64,000 nucleotides of DNA from Rhynochetos jubatus (GCA_027574665.1 CM050672.1:10276001-10340000); one strand, 5' to 3'. Counted from the stretch's first letter, positions 33,103-46,540 are shown. Translations and numbers: made by a program. Notes: a model not told the origin generated them from the sequence alone.

Positions 33103-35618
33103 AGCAGGGGGTGGAGCAAGCCAGGCCTCAAACCTCGAGATTCTCCAGCCCAAAATGCAGCCAAAATGCAGCCCACATCCGGGAGAATATCAAGAGCAGG
33201 GGGTGGAGCAAGCCAGGCCTCAAACCATGAGAAGCTCCAGCCCAAAATGCTGACAAAATGCAGCCCACATCCGGGAGAATCTCAAGAGCAGGGGGTGGAG
33301 CAAGCCAGGCCTAAATCCACGAGAAGCTCCAGCCCAAAAGGCAGCCAAAATGCAGCCCACATCAGGGAGAATATCAAGAGCAGAGGGTGGAGCAAGCCAG
33401 GCCTCAAACCATGAGAAGCTAAAGCCCAAAAGGCAGCCAAAATGCAGCCCACATCCGGGAGAATCTCAAGAGCAGGGGGTGGAGCAAGCTAGGCCTCAAA
33501 CCACGAGAAGCTCCAGCCCAAAAGGCAGCCAAAATGCAGCCCACCTCCGGGAGAATATCAAGAGCAGGGATTGGAGGAAGCCAGGCCTCAAACCACGAGA
33601 AGCTCCAGCCCAAAATGCAGACAAAATGCAGTCCAGATCCGGGAGAATATCAAGAGCAGGGGGTGGAGCAAGCCAGGCCTCAAACCACGAGAAGGTCCAG
33701 CCCAAAAGGCAGCCAAAATGCAGCCCACCTCCGGGAGAATCTCAAGAGCAGGGGGTGGAGCAAGGCAGGCCTCAAACCACGACAAGCTCCAGCCCAAAAG
33801 GCAGCCAAAATGCAGCCCACATCCGGGAGAATCTCAAGAGCAGGGGGTGGAGCAAGCCAGGCCTCAAACCACGAGAAGCTCCAGCCCAAAAGGCAGCCAA
33901 AATGCAGCCCACCTCCGGGAGAATCTCAAGAGCAGGGGGTGGAGCAAGCCAGGCCTCAAACCACGAGAAGCTCCAGCCCAAAAGGCAGCCAAAATGCAGC
34001 CCACCTCCGGGAGAATCTCAAGAGCAGGGGGTGGAGCAAGCCAGGCCTCAAACCACGAGAAGCTCCAGCCCAAAAGGCAGCCAAAATGCAGCCCACATCC
34101 GGGAGAATCTCAAGAGCAGGGGGTGGAGCAAGCCAGGCCTCAAACCACGAGAAGCTCCAGTCCAAAAGGCAGCCAAAATGCAGGCCACATCCGGGAGAAC
34201 ATCAAGAGCACAGGGTGGAGCAAGCCAGGCCTCAAACCACGAGAAGCTCCAGCCCAAAATGCAGCCAAACTCCAGCCCACATCCGGGAGAATCTCAAAAG
34301 CAGGGGGTGGAGCAAGCCAGGCCTCAAACCACGAGAAGCTCCAGCCCAAAAGGAAGCCAAAATCCAGCCCACATCCGGGAGAATCTCAAGAGCAGGGGGT
34401 GGAGGAAGCCAGGCCTCAAACCTCGAGATTCCCTAGCCCTAAAGGCAGCCAAAATGCAGCCCACATCCGGGAGAATCTCAAGAGCAGGGGGTGGAGCAAT
34501 CCAGGCCTCAAACCACGAGAAGCTCCAGCAAAAAAGGCAGCCAAAATGCAGCCCACATCCGGGACAATTTCAAGAGCAGGGGGTGGAGCAAGCAAGGCCT
34601 CAAACCATGAGAAGCTCCAGCCCAGAATGGAGCAAAAATCCAGCCCACATCCGGGAGAAACTCAAGAGCAGGGTGTGGAGCAAGCCAGGCCTCAAACCAC
34701 GAGAAGCTCCAGCCCAAAAGGCAGCCAAAATCCAGCCTACATCCAGGAGAATATCAAGAGCAGAGGGTGGAGCAAGCCAGGCCTCAAACCACGAGAAGCT
34801 CCAGCCCAAAAGGCAGACAAAATGCAGCCCAAATCCGGGAGAATCTCAAGAGCAGGGGGTGGAGCAAGCCGGGCCTCAAACCACGAGAAGCTCCAGCCCT
34901 AAAGGCAGCCAAAATGCAGCCCACCTCCCTGAGAATCTCAAGAGCAGGGGGTGGAGCAAGCCAGGCCTCAAACCTTGAGAAGCTCCAGCCCAAAACGCAG
35001 CCAAAATGCAGCCCACATCCGGGAGAATATCAAGAGCAGGGGGTGGAGCAAGCCAGGCCTCAAACCACGAGAAGCTCCAGCCCAAAAGGCAGCCAAAATG
35101 CAGCCCACATCCGGGAGAATCTCAAGAGCAGGGGGTGGAGCAAGCCAGGCCTCAAACCACGAGAAGCTCCAGCCCAAAATGCAGACAAAATCCAGCCCAC
35201 ATCCGGGAGAATCTCAAGACCAGGGGGAGGAGCAAGGCAGGCCTCAAACCACGAGAAGCTCCAGCCCTAAATGCAGCCAAAATGCAGCCCACCTCCGGGA
35301 GAATCTCAATGGCAGAGTTTGGAGCAAGCCAGGCCTCAAACCTTGTGAAGATCCAGCCCAAAAGGCAGCCAAAATGCAGCCCACATCCAGGAGAATATCA
35401 AGAGCAGGGGGTGGAGCAAGCCAGGACTCAAACCACAAGAAGCTCCAGCCCAAAATGCAGCCAAAATGCAGCCCACATCCGGGAGAATCTCAAGAGCAGG
35501 GGGTGGAGCAAGCCAGGCCTCAAACCATGAGAAGCTCCAGCCCTAAAAGGCAGCCAAAATGCAGCCCACATCCGGAAGAATCGCAAGAGCAGGGGGTGGA
35601 GCAAGCCAGGCCTCAAAC
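33103..35618 (+). repeat. Tandem 2,485-bp unit J2
   Basis: Second copy of J1, ending with the same 1-base insertion at about 35,541-35,555 and the same TCCGGAAGAATCGCAAG monomer. Only scattered point differences were found, for example AAAATGCAGCC near 34,000 against AAAATCCAGCC near 31,510, AAAAGGAAGCC near 34,350, and GGGGGAGGAGC near 35,224 against GGGGGTGGAGC. Identity is clearly above 99%. Confidence 0.9.
35537..35556 (+). repeat. 93-bp monomer: 1-base insertion, second copy
   Basis: Identical inserted T in the second copy of the 2,485-bp unit, showing that the insertion predates the duplication. Confidence 0.9.
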
Positions 35619-36103
35619 CACGAGAAGCTCCAGCCCAAAAGGCAGCCAAAATGCAGCCCACATCCAGGAGAATCTCAAGAGCAGAGGGTGGAGCAAGCCA
35701 GGCCTCAAACCACAAGAAGCTCCAGCCCAAAATGCAGACAAAATCCAGCCCACATCCGGGAGAATCTCAAGAGCAGGGGGTGGAGCAAGCCAGGCCTCAA
35801 ACCACGAGAAGCTCCAGTCCAAAAGGCAGCCAAAATGCAGCCCACATCCGGGAGAATCTCAAGAGCAGGGGGTGGAGCAAGCCAGGCCTCAAACCACGAG
35901 AAGCTCCAGCCCAAAATGCAGCCAAAATGCAGCCCACATCCAGGAGAATATCAAGAGCAGGGGGTGGAGCAAGCCAGGCCTCAAACCACGAGAAGCTCCA
36001 GCCCAAAAGGCAGCCAAAATGCAGCCCACATCCGGGAGAATCTCAAGAGCAGGGGGTGGAGCAAGTCAGGCCTCAAACCACGAGAAGCTCCAGCCCAAAA
36101 TGC
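35619..36103 (+). repeat. Linker monomers between the 2,485-bp and 1,840-bp units
   Basis: About five monomers with CATCCAGGAGAATATC, CCAGTCCAAAAGG and GCAAGTCAGGCC variants. The same series recurs 8,004 bp (87 monomers) downstream at about 43,620-44,110. Confidence 0.75.
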
Positions 36104-37943
36104 AGCCAAAATGCAGCCCACATCCAGGAGAATATCAAGAGCAGGGGGTGGGGCAAGCCAGGCCTCAAACCACGAGAAGCTCCAGCCCAAAAGGCAGCCA
36201 AAATGCAGCCCACATCCGGGAGAATCTCAAGAGCAGGGGGTGGAGCAAGCCAGGCCTCAAACCACGAGAAGCTCCAGCCCAAAATGCAGACAAAATCCAG
36301 CCCATATCCGGGAGAATATCAAGAGCAGGGGGTGGAGCAAGCCAGGCCTCAAACCTCGAGATTCTCCATCCCAAAAGGCAGCCAAATTGCAGCCCACATA
36401 CGGGAGAATCTCAAGAGCAGGGGGTGGAGCAAGCCAGGCCTCAAACCACGAGAAGCTCCAGCCCTAAATGCAGCCAAAATGCAGCCCACATCCTGGAGAA
36501 TCGCAAGAGCAGGGGGTGGAGGAAGCCAGGCCTCAGACCACGAAAAGCTCCAGCCCAAGTATCAGGCAAAATGCAGCCCACATCCGGGAGAATCTCAAGA
36601 GCAGGGGGTGGAGCAAGCCAGGCCTCAAACCACGAGAAGCTCCAGCCCAAAAGGCAGCCAAAATGCAGCCCACATCCGGGAGAATCTCAAGAGCAGGGGG
36701 TGGAGCAAGCCAGGCCTCAAACCACGAGAAGCTCCAGCCCAAAAGGCAGCCAAAATCCAGCCCACATGCGGGAGAATCTCAAGAGCAGGGGGTGGAGCAA
36801 GGCAGGCCTCAAACCACGAGAAGCTGCAGCCCAAAAGGCAGCCAAAATGCAGCCCACATCCGGGAGAATCTCAAGAGCAGGGGGTGGAGCAAGCCAGGCC
36901 TCAAACCACGAGAAGCTCCAGCCCAAAAGGCAGCCAAAATGCAGCCCACATCCGGGAGAATCTCAAGAGCAGGGGGTGGAGCAAGGCAGGCCTCAAACCA
37001 CGAGAAGCTCCAGCCCAAAAAGCTGCCAAAATGCAGCCCACATCAGGGAGAATCTCAAGAGCAGGGGGTGGAGCAAGCCAGGCCTCAAACCACGAGAAGC
37101 TCCAGCCCAAAAGGCAGCCAAAATCCAGCCCACATCCGGGACAATTCAAAGAGCAGGGGCTGGAGCAAGCAAGGCCTCAAACCATGAGAAGCTCCAGCCC
37201 AACAGGCAGCCAAAATGCAGCCCACATCCGGGAGAATCTCAAGAGCAGGGGGTGGAGCAAGCCAGGCCTCAAACCACGAGAAGCTCCAGCCCAAAAGGCA
37301 GCCAAAATGCAGCCCACATCCGGGACAATTTCAAGAGCAGGGGGTGGAGCAAGCAAGGCCTCAAACCATGAGAAGCTCCAGCCCAAAAGGCAGCCAAAAT
37401 GCAGCCCACATCCGGGAGAATCTCAAGAGCAGAGGGTGGAGCAAGCCAGGCCTCAAACATCGAGAAGCTCCAGCCCAAAAGGCAGCCAAAATGCAGCCCA
37501 CATCCGGGAGAATCTCAAGAGCAGAGTGTGGAGCAAGCCAGGCCTCAAACCACGAGAAGCTCCAGCCCAAAAGGCAGCCAAAATGCAGCCCACATCTGGG
37601 AGAATCTCAAGAGCAGGGGGTGGAGCAAGGCAGGCCTCAAACCACGAGAAGCTCCAGCCCAAAATGCAGACAAAATGCAGCCCAGATCCGGGAGAATCTC
37701 AAGAGCAGGGGCTGGAGCAAGCCAGGCCTCAAACCACGAGAAGCTCCAGCCCAAAAGGCAGCCAAAATGCAGCCCACATCCGGGAGAATCTCAAGAGCAG
37801 GGGGTGGAGCAAGGCAGGCCTCAAACCACGACAAGCTCCAGCCCAAAAGGCAGCCAAAATGCAGCCCACCTCCGGGAGAATCTCAAGAGCAGGGGGTGGA
37901 GCAAGCCAGGCCTCAAACCACGAGAAGCTCCAGTCCAAAAGGC
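36104..37943 (+). repeat. Tandem 1,840-bp unit K1 (20 monomers)
   Basis: First copy of a 20-monomer tandem duplication. Tags in order: GGGGGTGGGGCAAGCC, CCCATATCCGGG, TTCTCCATCCCAAAAGG, CCAAATTGCAGCC, ACATACGGGAG, CATCCTGGAGAATCGC, CCTCAGACCACGAAAAGC, CCCAAGTATCAGGC, GAAGCTGCAGCCC, AAAAAGCTGCC, ACAATTCAAAGAGC, CAAACATCGAG and CAGAGTGTGGAG. Confidence 0.88.
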
Positions 37944-39805
37944 AGCCAAAATGCAGCCCACATCCAGGAGAATATCAAGAGCAGGGGGTGGGGCAAGCCA
38001 GGCCTCAAACCACGAGAAGCTCCAGCCCAAAAGGCAGCCAAAATGCAGCCCACATCCGGGAGAATCTCAAGAGCAGGGGGTGGAGCAAGCCAGGCCTCAA
38101 ACCACGAGAAGCTCCAGCCCAAAATGCAGACAAAATCCAGCCCATATCCGGGAGAATATCAAGAGCAGGGGGTGGAGCAAGCCAGGCCTCAAACCTCGAG
38201 ATTCTCCATCCCAAAAGGCAGCCAAATTGCAGCCCACATACGGGAGAATCTCAAGAGCAGGGGGTGGAGCAAGCCAGGCCTCAAACCACGAGAAGCTCCA
38301 GCCCTAAATGCAGCCAAAATGCAGCCCACATCCTGGAGAATCGCAAGAGCAGGGGGTGGAGGAAGCCAGGCCTCAGACCACGAAAAGCTCCAGCCCAAGT
38401 ATCAGGCAAAATGCAGCCCACATCCGGGAGAATCTCAAGAGCAGGGGGTGGAGCAAGGCAGGCCTCAAACCACGAGAAGCTCCAGCCCAAAAGGCAGCCA
38501 AAATGCAGCCCACATCCGGGAGAATCTCAAGAGCAGGGGGTGGAGCAAGCCAGGCCTCAAACCACGAGAAGCTCCAGCCCAAAAGGCAGCCAAAATCCAG
38601 CCCACATGCGGGAGAATCTCAAGAGCAGGGGGTGGAGCAAGGCAGGCCTCAAACCACGAGAAGCTGCAGCCCAAAAGGCAGCCAAAATGCAGCCCACATC
38701 CGGGAGAATCTCAAGAGCAGGGGGTGGAGCAAGCCAGGCCTCAAACCACGAGAAGCTCCAGCCCAAAAGGCAGCCAAAATGCAGCCCACATCCGGGAGAA
38801 TCTCAAGAGCAGGGGGTGGAGCAAGGCAGGCCTCAAACCACGAGAAGCTCCAGCCCAAAAAGCTGCCAAAATGCAGCCCACATCAGGGAGAATCTCAAGA
38901 GCAGGGGGTGGAGCAAGCCAGGCCTCAAACCACGAGAAGCTCCAGCCCAAAAGGCAGCCAAAATCCAGCCCACATCCGGGACAATTCAAAGAGCAGGGGC
39001 TGGAGCAAGCAAGGCCTCACACCATGAGAAGCTCCAGCCCAACAGGCAGCCAAAATGCAGCCCACATCCGGGAGAATCTCAAGAGCAGGGGGTGGAGCAA
39101 GCCAGGCCTCAAACCACGAGAAGCTCCAGCCCAAAAGGCAGCCAAAATGCAGCCCACATCCGGGACAATTTCAAGAGCAGGGGGTGGAGCAAGCAAGGCC
39201 TCAAACCATGAGAAGCTCCAGCCCAAAAGGCAGCCAAAATGCAGCCCACATCCGGGAGAATCTCAAGAGCAGAGGGTGGAGCAAGCCAGGCCTCAAACCA
39301 CGAGAAGCTCCAGCCCAAAAGGCAGCCAAAATGCAGCCCACATCCGGGAGAATCTCAAGAGCAGAGTGTGGAGCAAGCCAGGCCTCAAACCACGAGAAGC
39401 TCCAGCCCAAAAGGCAGCCAAAATGCAGCCCACATCTGGGAGAATCTCAAGAGCAGGGGGTGGAGCAAGGCAGGCCTCAAACCACGAGAAGCTCCAGCCC
39501 AAAATGCAGACAAAATGCAGCCCAGATCCGGGAGAATCTCAAGAGCAGGGGCTGGAGCAAGCCAGGCCTCAAACCACGAGAAGCTCCAGCCCAAAAGGCA
39601 GCCAAAATGCAGCCCACATCCGGGAGAATCTCAAGAGCAGGGGGTGGAGCAAGGCAGGCCTCAAACCACGACAAGCTCCAGCCCAAAAGGCAGCCAAAAT
39701 GCAGCCCACCTCCGGGAGAATCTCAAGAGCAGGGGGTGGAGCAAGCCAGGCCTCAAACCACGAGAAGCTCCAGTCCAAAAGGCAGCCAAAATGCAGCCCA
39801 CATCC
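37944..39805 (+). repeat. Tandem 1,840-bp unit K2
   Basis: Second copy of K1 with the same tags in order. Differences include GCAAGGCAGG near 38,455 against GCAAGCCAGG near 36,615, CCTCACACCATG near 39,014, and CAAACCACGAG near 39,296 where K1 has CAAACATCGAG near 37,455. Confidence 0.88.
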
Positions 39806-42800
39806 GGGAGAATCTCAAGAGCAGGGGGTGGAGCAAGCCAGGCCTCAAACCACGAGAAGCTCCAGCCCAAAAGGCAGCCAAAATCCAGCCCACATCCGGG
39901 AGAATCTCAAGAGCAGGGGGTGGAGCAAGCCAGGCCTCAAACCACGAGAAGCTCCAGCCCAAAAGGCAGCCAAAATGCAGCCCACATCTGGGAGAATCTC
40001 AAGAGCAGGGGGTGGAGCAAGGCAGGCCTCAAACCACGAGAAGCTCCAGCCCAAAATGCAGACAAAATGCAGCCCAGATCCGGGAGAATCTCAAGAGCAG
40101 GGGGTGGAGCAAGGCAGGCCTCAAACCTCGAGATTCTCCAGCCCAAAAGGCAGCCAAAATGCAGCCCACATCCGGGAGAATCTCAAGAGCAGGGGGTGGA
40201 GCAAGCCAGGCCTCAAACCACGAGAAGCTCCAGCCCAAAAGGCAGCCAAAATGCAGCCCACATCCGGGAGAATCTCAAGAGCAGGGGGTGGAGCAAGCCA
40301 GGCCTCAAACCACGAGAAGCTCTAGCCTTAAATGCAGCCAAAATGCAGCCCACATCCGGGAGAATCTCAAGAGCAGGGGGTGGAGCAAGGCAGGCCTCAA
40401 ACCACGACAAGCTCCAGCCCAAAAGGCAGCCAAAATGCAGCCCACATCCGGGAGAATCTCAAGAGCAGGGGGTGGAGCAAGCCAGGCCTCAAACCACGAG
40501 AAGCTCCAGCCCAAAATGCAGCCAAAATGCAGCCCACATCCGGGAGAATCTCAAGAGCAGGGGGTGGAGCAAGCCAGGCCTCAAACCACGAGAAGCTCCA
40601 GCCCAAAAGGCAGCCAAAATCCAGCCCACATCCGGGAGAATCTCAAGAGCAGGGGGTGGAGCAAGCCAGGCCTCAAACCACGAGAAGCTCCAGCCCAAAA
40701 GGCAGCCAAAATGCAGCCCACATCCGGGAGAATCTCAACAGCAGGGGGTGGAGCAAGCCAGGCCTCAAACCATGAGAAGCTCCAGCCCAAAAGGCAGCAA
40801 AAATCCAGCCCACATCCGGGAGAATCTCAAGAGCAGGGGGTGGAGGAAGCCAGGCCTCAAACCTCGAGATTCTCTAGCCTTAAAGGCAGCCAAAATGCAG
40901 CCCACATCCGGGACAATTCAAAGAGCAGGGGGTGGAGCAAGCCAGGCCTCAAACCACAAGAAGCTCCAGCCCAAAAGGCAGCCAAAATGCAGCCCACATC
41001 CGGGAGAATTTCAAGAGCAGGGGGTGGAGCAAGCAAGGCCTCAAACCATGAGAAGCTCCAGCCCAAAAGGCAGCCAAAATCCAGCCTACATCCAGGAGAA
41101 TATCAAGAGCAGAGGGTGGAGCAAGCCAGGCCTCAAACCATGAGAAGCTCCAGCCCAAATGGCAGCCAAAATGCAGCGCACATCCGGGAGAATCTCAAGA
41201 GCAGGGGGTGGAGCAAGCCAGGCCTCAAACCTCGAGATTCTCCAGCCCAAAATGCAGCCAAAATGCAGCCCACATCCGGGAGAATATCAAGAGCAGGGGG
41301 TGGAGCAAGCCAGGCCTCAAACCATGAGAAGCTCCAGCCCAAAATGCAGACAAAATGCAGCCCACATCCGGGAGAATCCAAAGAGCAGGGGGTGGAGCAA
41401 GCCAGGCCTAAATCCACGAGAAGCTCCAGCCCAAAAGGCAGCCAAAATGCAGCCCACATCAGGGAGAATATCAAGAGCAGAGGGTGGAGCAAGCCAGGCC
41501 TCAAACCATGAGAAGCTAAAGCCCAAAAGGCAGCCAAAATGCAGCCCACATCCGGGAGAATCTCAAGAGCAGGGGGTGGAGCAAGCTAGGCCTCAAACCA
41601 CGAGAAGCTCCAGCCCAAAAGGCAGCCAAAATGCAGCCCACCTCCGGGAGAATATCAAGAGCAGGGGGTGGAGGAAGCCAGGCCTCAAACCACGAGAAGC
41701 TCCAGCCCAAAATGCAGACAAAATGCAGTCCAGATCGGGGAGAATATCAAGAGCAGGGGGTGGAGCAAGCCAGGCCTCAAACCACGAGAAGGTCCAGCCC
41801 AAAAGGCAGCCAAAATGCAGCCCACCTCCGGGAGAATCTCAAGAGCAGGGGGTGGAGCAAGGCAGGCCTCAAGCCACGACAAGCTCCAGCCCAAAAGGCA
41901 GCCAAAATGCAGCCCACCTCCGGGAGAATCTCAAGAGCAGGGGGTGGAGCAAGCCAGGCCTCAAACCACGAGAAGCTCCAGCCCAAAAGGCAGCCAAAAT
42001 GCAGCCCACCTCCGGGAGAATCTCAAGAGCAGGGGGTGGAGCAAGCCAGGCCTCAAACCACGAGAAGCTCCAGCCCAAAAGGCAGCCAAAATCCAGCCCA
42101 CCTCCGGGAGAATCTCAAGAGCAGGGGGTGGAGCAAGCCAGGCCTCAAACCACGAGAAGCTCCAGCCCAAAAGGCAGCCAAAATGCAGCCCACATCCGGG
42201 AGAATCTCAAGAGCAGGGGGTGGAGCAAGGCAGGCCTCAAACCACGAGAAGCTCCAGTCCAAAAGGCAGCCAAAATGCAGGCCACATCCGGGAGAACATC
42301 AAGAGCACAGGGTGGAGCAAGCCAGGCCTCAAACCACGAGAAGCTCCAGCCCAAAATGCAGCCAAAATGCAGCCCACATCCGGGAGAATCTCAAAAGCAG
42401 GGGGTGGAGCAAGCCAGGCCTCAAACCACGAGAAGCTCCAGCCCAAAAGGCAGCCAAAATCCAGCCCACATCCGGGAGAATCTCAAGAGCAGGGGGTGGA
42501 GGAAGCCAGGCCTCAAACCTCGAGATTCCCTAGCCCTAAAGGCAGCCAAAATGCAGCCCACATCCGGGAGAATCTCAAGAGCAGGGGGTGGAGCAATCCA
42601 GGCCTCAAACCACGAGAAGCTCCAGCAAAAAAGGCAGCCAAAATGCAGCCCACATCCGGGACAATTTCAAGAGCAGGGGGTGGAGCAAGCAAGGCCTCAA
42701 ACCATGAGAAGCTCCAGCCCAGAATGGAGCAAAAATCCAGCCCACATCCGGGAGAAACTCAAGAGCAGGGGGTGGAGCAAGCCAGGCCTCAAACCACGAG

Positions 42801-44700
42801 AAGCTCCAGCCCAAAAGGCAGCCAAAATCCAGCCTACATCCAGGAGAATATCAAGAGCAGAGGGTGGAGCAAGCCAGGCCTCAAACCACGAGAAGCTCCA
42901 GCCCAAAAGGCAGACAAAATGCAGCCCAAATCTGGGAGAATCTCAAGAGCAGGGGGTGGAGCAAGCCGGGCCTCAAACCACGAGAAGCTCCAGCCCAAAA
43001 GGCAGCCAAAATGCAGCCCACCTCCGGGAGAATCTCAAGAGCAGGGGGTGGAGCAAGCCAGGCCTCAAACCTTGAGAAGCTCCAGCCCAAAAGGCAGCCA
43101 AAATGCAGCCCACATCCGGGAGAATATCAAGAGCAGGGGGTGGAGCAAGCCAGGCCTCAAACCACGAGAAGCTCCAGCCCAAAAGGCAGCCAAAATCCAG
43201 CCCACATCCGGGAGAATCTCAAGAGCAGGGGGTGGAGCAAGCCAGGCCTCAAACCACGAGAAGCTCCAGCCCAAAATGCAGACAAAATCCAGCCCACATC
43301 CGGGAGAATCTCAAGACCAGGGGGTGGAGCAAGCCAGGCCTCAAACCACGAGAAGCTCCAGCCCTAAATGCAGCCAAAATGCAGCCCACCTCCGGGAGAA
43401 TCTCAATGGCAGAGTTTGGAGCAAGCCAGGCCTCAAACCTTGTGAAGATCCAGCCCAAAAGGCAGCCAAAATGCAGCCCACATCCAGGAGAATATCAAGA
43501 GCAGGGGGTGGAGCAAGCCAGGACTCAAACCACAAGAAGCTCCAGCCCAAAATGCAGCCAAAATGCAGCCCACATCCGGGAGAATCTCAAGAGCAGGGGG
43601 TGGAGCAAGCCAGGCCTCAAACCACGAGAAGCTCCAGCCCAAAAGGCAGCCAAAATGCAGCCCACATCCAGGAGAATCTCAAGAGCAGAGGGTGGAGCAA
43701 GCCAGGCCTCAAACCACAAGAAGCTCCAGCCCAAAATGCAGACAAAATCCAGCCCACATCCGGGAGAATCTCAAGAGCAGGGGGTGGAGCAAGCCAGGCC
43801 TCAAACCACGAGAAGCTCCAGCCCAAAATGCAGCCAAAATGCAGCCCACATCCGGGAGAATCTCAAGAGCAGGGGGTGGAGCAAGCCAGGCCTCAAACCA
43901 CGAGAAGCTCCAGCCCAAAATGCAGCCAAAATGCAGCCCACATCCAGGAGAATATCAAGAGCAGGGGGTGGAGCAAGCCAGGCCTCAAACCACGAGAAGC
44001 TCCAGCCCAAAAGGCAGCCAAAATGCAGCCCACATCCGGGAGAATCTCAAGAGCAGGGGGTGGAGCAAGTCAGGCCTCAAACCACGAGAAGCTCCAGCCC
44101 AAAATGCAGCCAAAATGCAGCCCACATCCAGGAGAATATCAAGAGCAGGGGGTGGGGCAAGCCAGGCCTCAAACCACGAGAAGCTCCAGCCCAAAAGGCA
44201 GCCAAAATGCAGCCCACATCCGGGAGAATGTCAAGAGCAGGGGGTGGAGCAAGCCAGGCCTCAAACCACGAGAAGCTCCAGGCCAAAATGCAGACAAAAT
44301 CCAGCCCATATCCGGGAGAATATCAAGAGCAGGGGGTGGAGCAAGCCAGGCCTCAAACCTCGAGATTCTCCATCCCAAAAGGCAGCCAAATTGCAGCCCA
44401 CATACGGGAGAATCTCAAGAGCAGGGGGTGGAGCAAGCCAGGCCTCAAACCACGAGAAGCTCCAGCCCTAAATGCAGCCAAAATGCAGCCCACATCCTGG
44501 AGAATCGCAAGAGCAGGGGGTGGAGGAAGCCAGGCCTCAGACCACGAAAAGCTCCAGCCCAAGTATCAGGCAAAATGCAGCCCACATCCGGGAGAATCTC
44601 AAGAGCAGGGGGTGGAGCAAGCCAGGCCTCAAACCACGAGAAGCTCCAGCCCAAAAGGCAGCCAAAATGCAGCCCACATCCAGGAGAATATCAAGAGCAG
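39806..44700 (+). repeat. Segment L: dispersed second copies of segments I, J and the linker
   Basis: This 4.9-kb stretch is assembled from earlier series. About 40,240-41,330 follows 29,660-30,750; about 41,330-43,550 follows 30,750-32,970 at an offset of 10,582 bp (115 monomers plus the two 1-base insertions); and about 43,600-44,700 follows 35,600-36,700 at 8,004 bp. It lacks the 1-base insertion at its junction near 43,600, so it either predates that insertion or joined without that monomer. Unique differences include GGAGAATCCAAAGAGC near 41,375 and AGATCGGGGAG near 41,733. Confidence 0.8.
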
Positions 44701-46540
44701 AGGGTGGAGCAAGCCAGGCCTCAAACCATGAGAAGCTCCAGCCCTAAAGGCAGCCAAAATGCAGCCCACATCCGGGAGAATCTCAAGAGCAGGGGGTGGA
44801 GCAAGCCAGGCCTCAAACCACGAGAAGCTCCAGCCCAAAATGCAGCCAAAATGCAGCCCACATCCAGGAGAATCTCAAGAGCAGGGGGTGGAGCAAGCCA
44901 GGCCTCAAACCACGAGAAGCTCCAGCCCAAAATGCAGCCAAAATGCAGCCCACATCCAGGAGAATATCAAGAGCAGGGTGTGGAGCAAGCCAGGCCTCAA
45001 ACCACGAGAAGCTCCAGCCCAAAAGGCAGCCAAAATGCAGCCCACATCCGGGAGAATCTCAACAGCAGGGGGTGGAGCAAGCCAGGCCTCAAACCACGAG
45101 AAGCTCCAGCCCAAAATGCAGACGAAATCCAGCCCACATCCTGGAGAATCTCAAGAGCAGGGGGTGGAGCAAGGCAGGCCTCAAACCTCGAGAAGCTCCA
45201 GCCCAAAAGGCAGCCAAAATGCAGCCCACATCCGGGAGAATCTCAAGAGCAGGGGGTGGAGCAAGGCAGGCCTCAAACCACGAGAAGCTCCAGCCCAAAA
45301 GGCAGCCAAAATGCAGCCCACCTCCGGGAGAATATCAAGAGCAGGGGGTGGAGCAAGCCAGGCCTCAAACCACGAGAAGCTCCAGCCCAAAAGGCAGCCA
45401 AAATGCAGCCCACATCCAGGAGAATATCAAGAGCAGGGGGTGGAGCAAGCCAGGCCTCAAACCACGAGAAACTCCAGCCCAAAAGTCAGCCAAAATGCAG
45501 CCCACATGCGGGAGAATCTCAAGAGCAGGGGGTGGAGCAAGCCAGGCCTCAAACCACGAGAAGCTCCAGCCCAAAATCCTGACAAAATCCAGCCCACATC
45601 CGGGAGAATCTCAAGAGCAGGGGGTGGAGCAAGCCAGGCCTCAAACCACGAGAAGCTCCAGCCCAAAATGCTGACAAAATCCAGCCCACATCCGGGAGAA
45701 TATCAAGAGCAGGGGTTGGAGCAAGGCAGGCCTCAAACCTCGAGAAGCTCCAGCCCTAAAGGCAGCCAAAATGCAGCCCACATCCTGGAGAATCTCAAGA
45801 GGAGGGGGTGGAGCAAGCCAGGCCTCAAACCATGAGAAGCTCCAGCCCAATATGCAGCCAAAATCCAGCCCACATCCGGGAGAATCTCAAGAGCAGGGGG
45901 TGGAGCAAGCCAGGCCTCAAACCACGAGAAGCTCCAGCCCAAAAGGCAGCCAAAATCCAGCCCACATCCAGGAGAATCTCAAGAGCAGGGGGTGGAGCAA
46001 GCCAGGCCTCAAACCACGAGAAGCTCCAGCCCAAAAGGCAGCCAAAATGCAGCCCACATCCGGGAGAATCTCAAGAGCAGGGGGTGGAGCAAGCCAGGCC
46101 TCAAACCTCGAGAAGTTCCAGCCCAAAAGGCAGCCAAAATGCAGCCCACATCCTGGAGAATCTCAAGAGCAGGGGGTGGAGCAAGACAGGCCTCAAACCA
46201 CGAGAAGCTCCAGCCCAAAAGGCAGCCAAAATGCAGCCCACATCCAGGAGAATATCAAGAGCAGGGGGTGGAGCAAGCCAGGCCTCAAACCACGAGAAGC
46301 TCCAGCCCAAAAGGCAGCCAAAATGCAGCCCACATCCGGGAGAATCTCAAGAGCAGGGGGTGGAGCAAGCCAGGCCTCAAACCACGAGAAGCTCCAGCCC
46401 AAAATGCAGACAAAATCCAGCCCACATCCGGGAGAATATCAAGAGCAGGGCGTGGAGCAAGGCAGGCCTCAAACCTCGAGAAGCTCCAGCCCAAAAGGCA
46501 GCCAAAATGCAGCCCACATCTGGGAGAATCTCAAGAGCAG
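44701..46540 (+). repeat. Segment M0, recurring 6,072-6,624 bp downstream
   Basis: Monomers at about 44,720-45,560 follow 50,790-51,640 at an offset of 6,072 bp (66 monomers), and those at about 45,640-46,100 follow 52,265-52,730 at 6,624 bp (72 monomers). Tags: AACAGCAGGGGG, AAAAGTCAGCC, AAAATGCTGACAAAATCC, AGCAGGGGTTGG with CTCGAGAAG, CATCCTGGAGAATC and CTCGAGAAGTTCC. Variants with CATCCAGGAG instead of CATCCGGGAG are frequent from here to about 57 kb. Confidence 0.75.
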
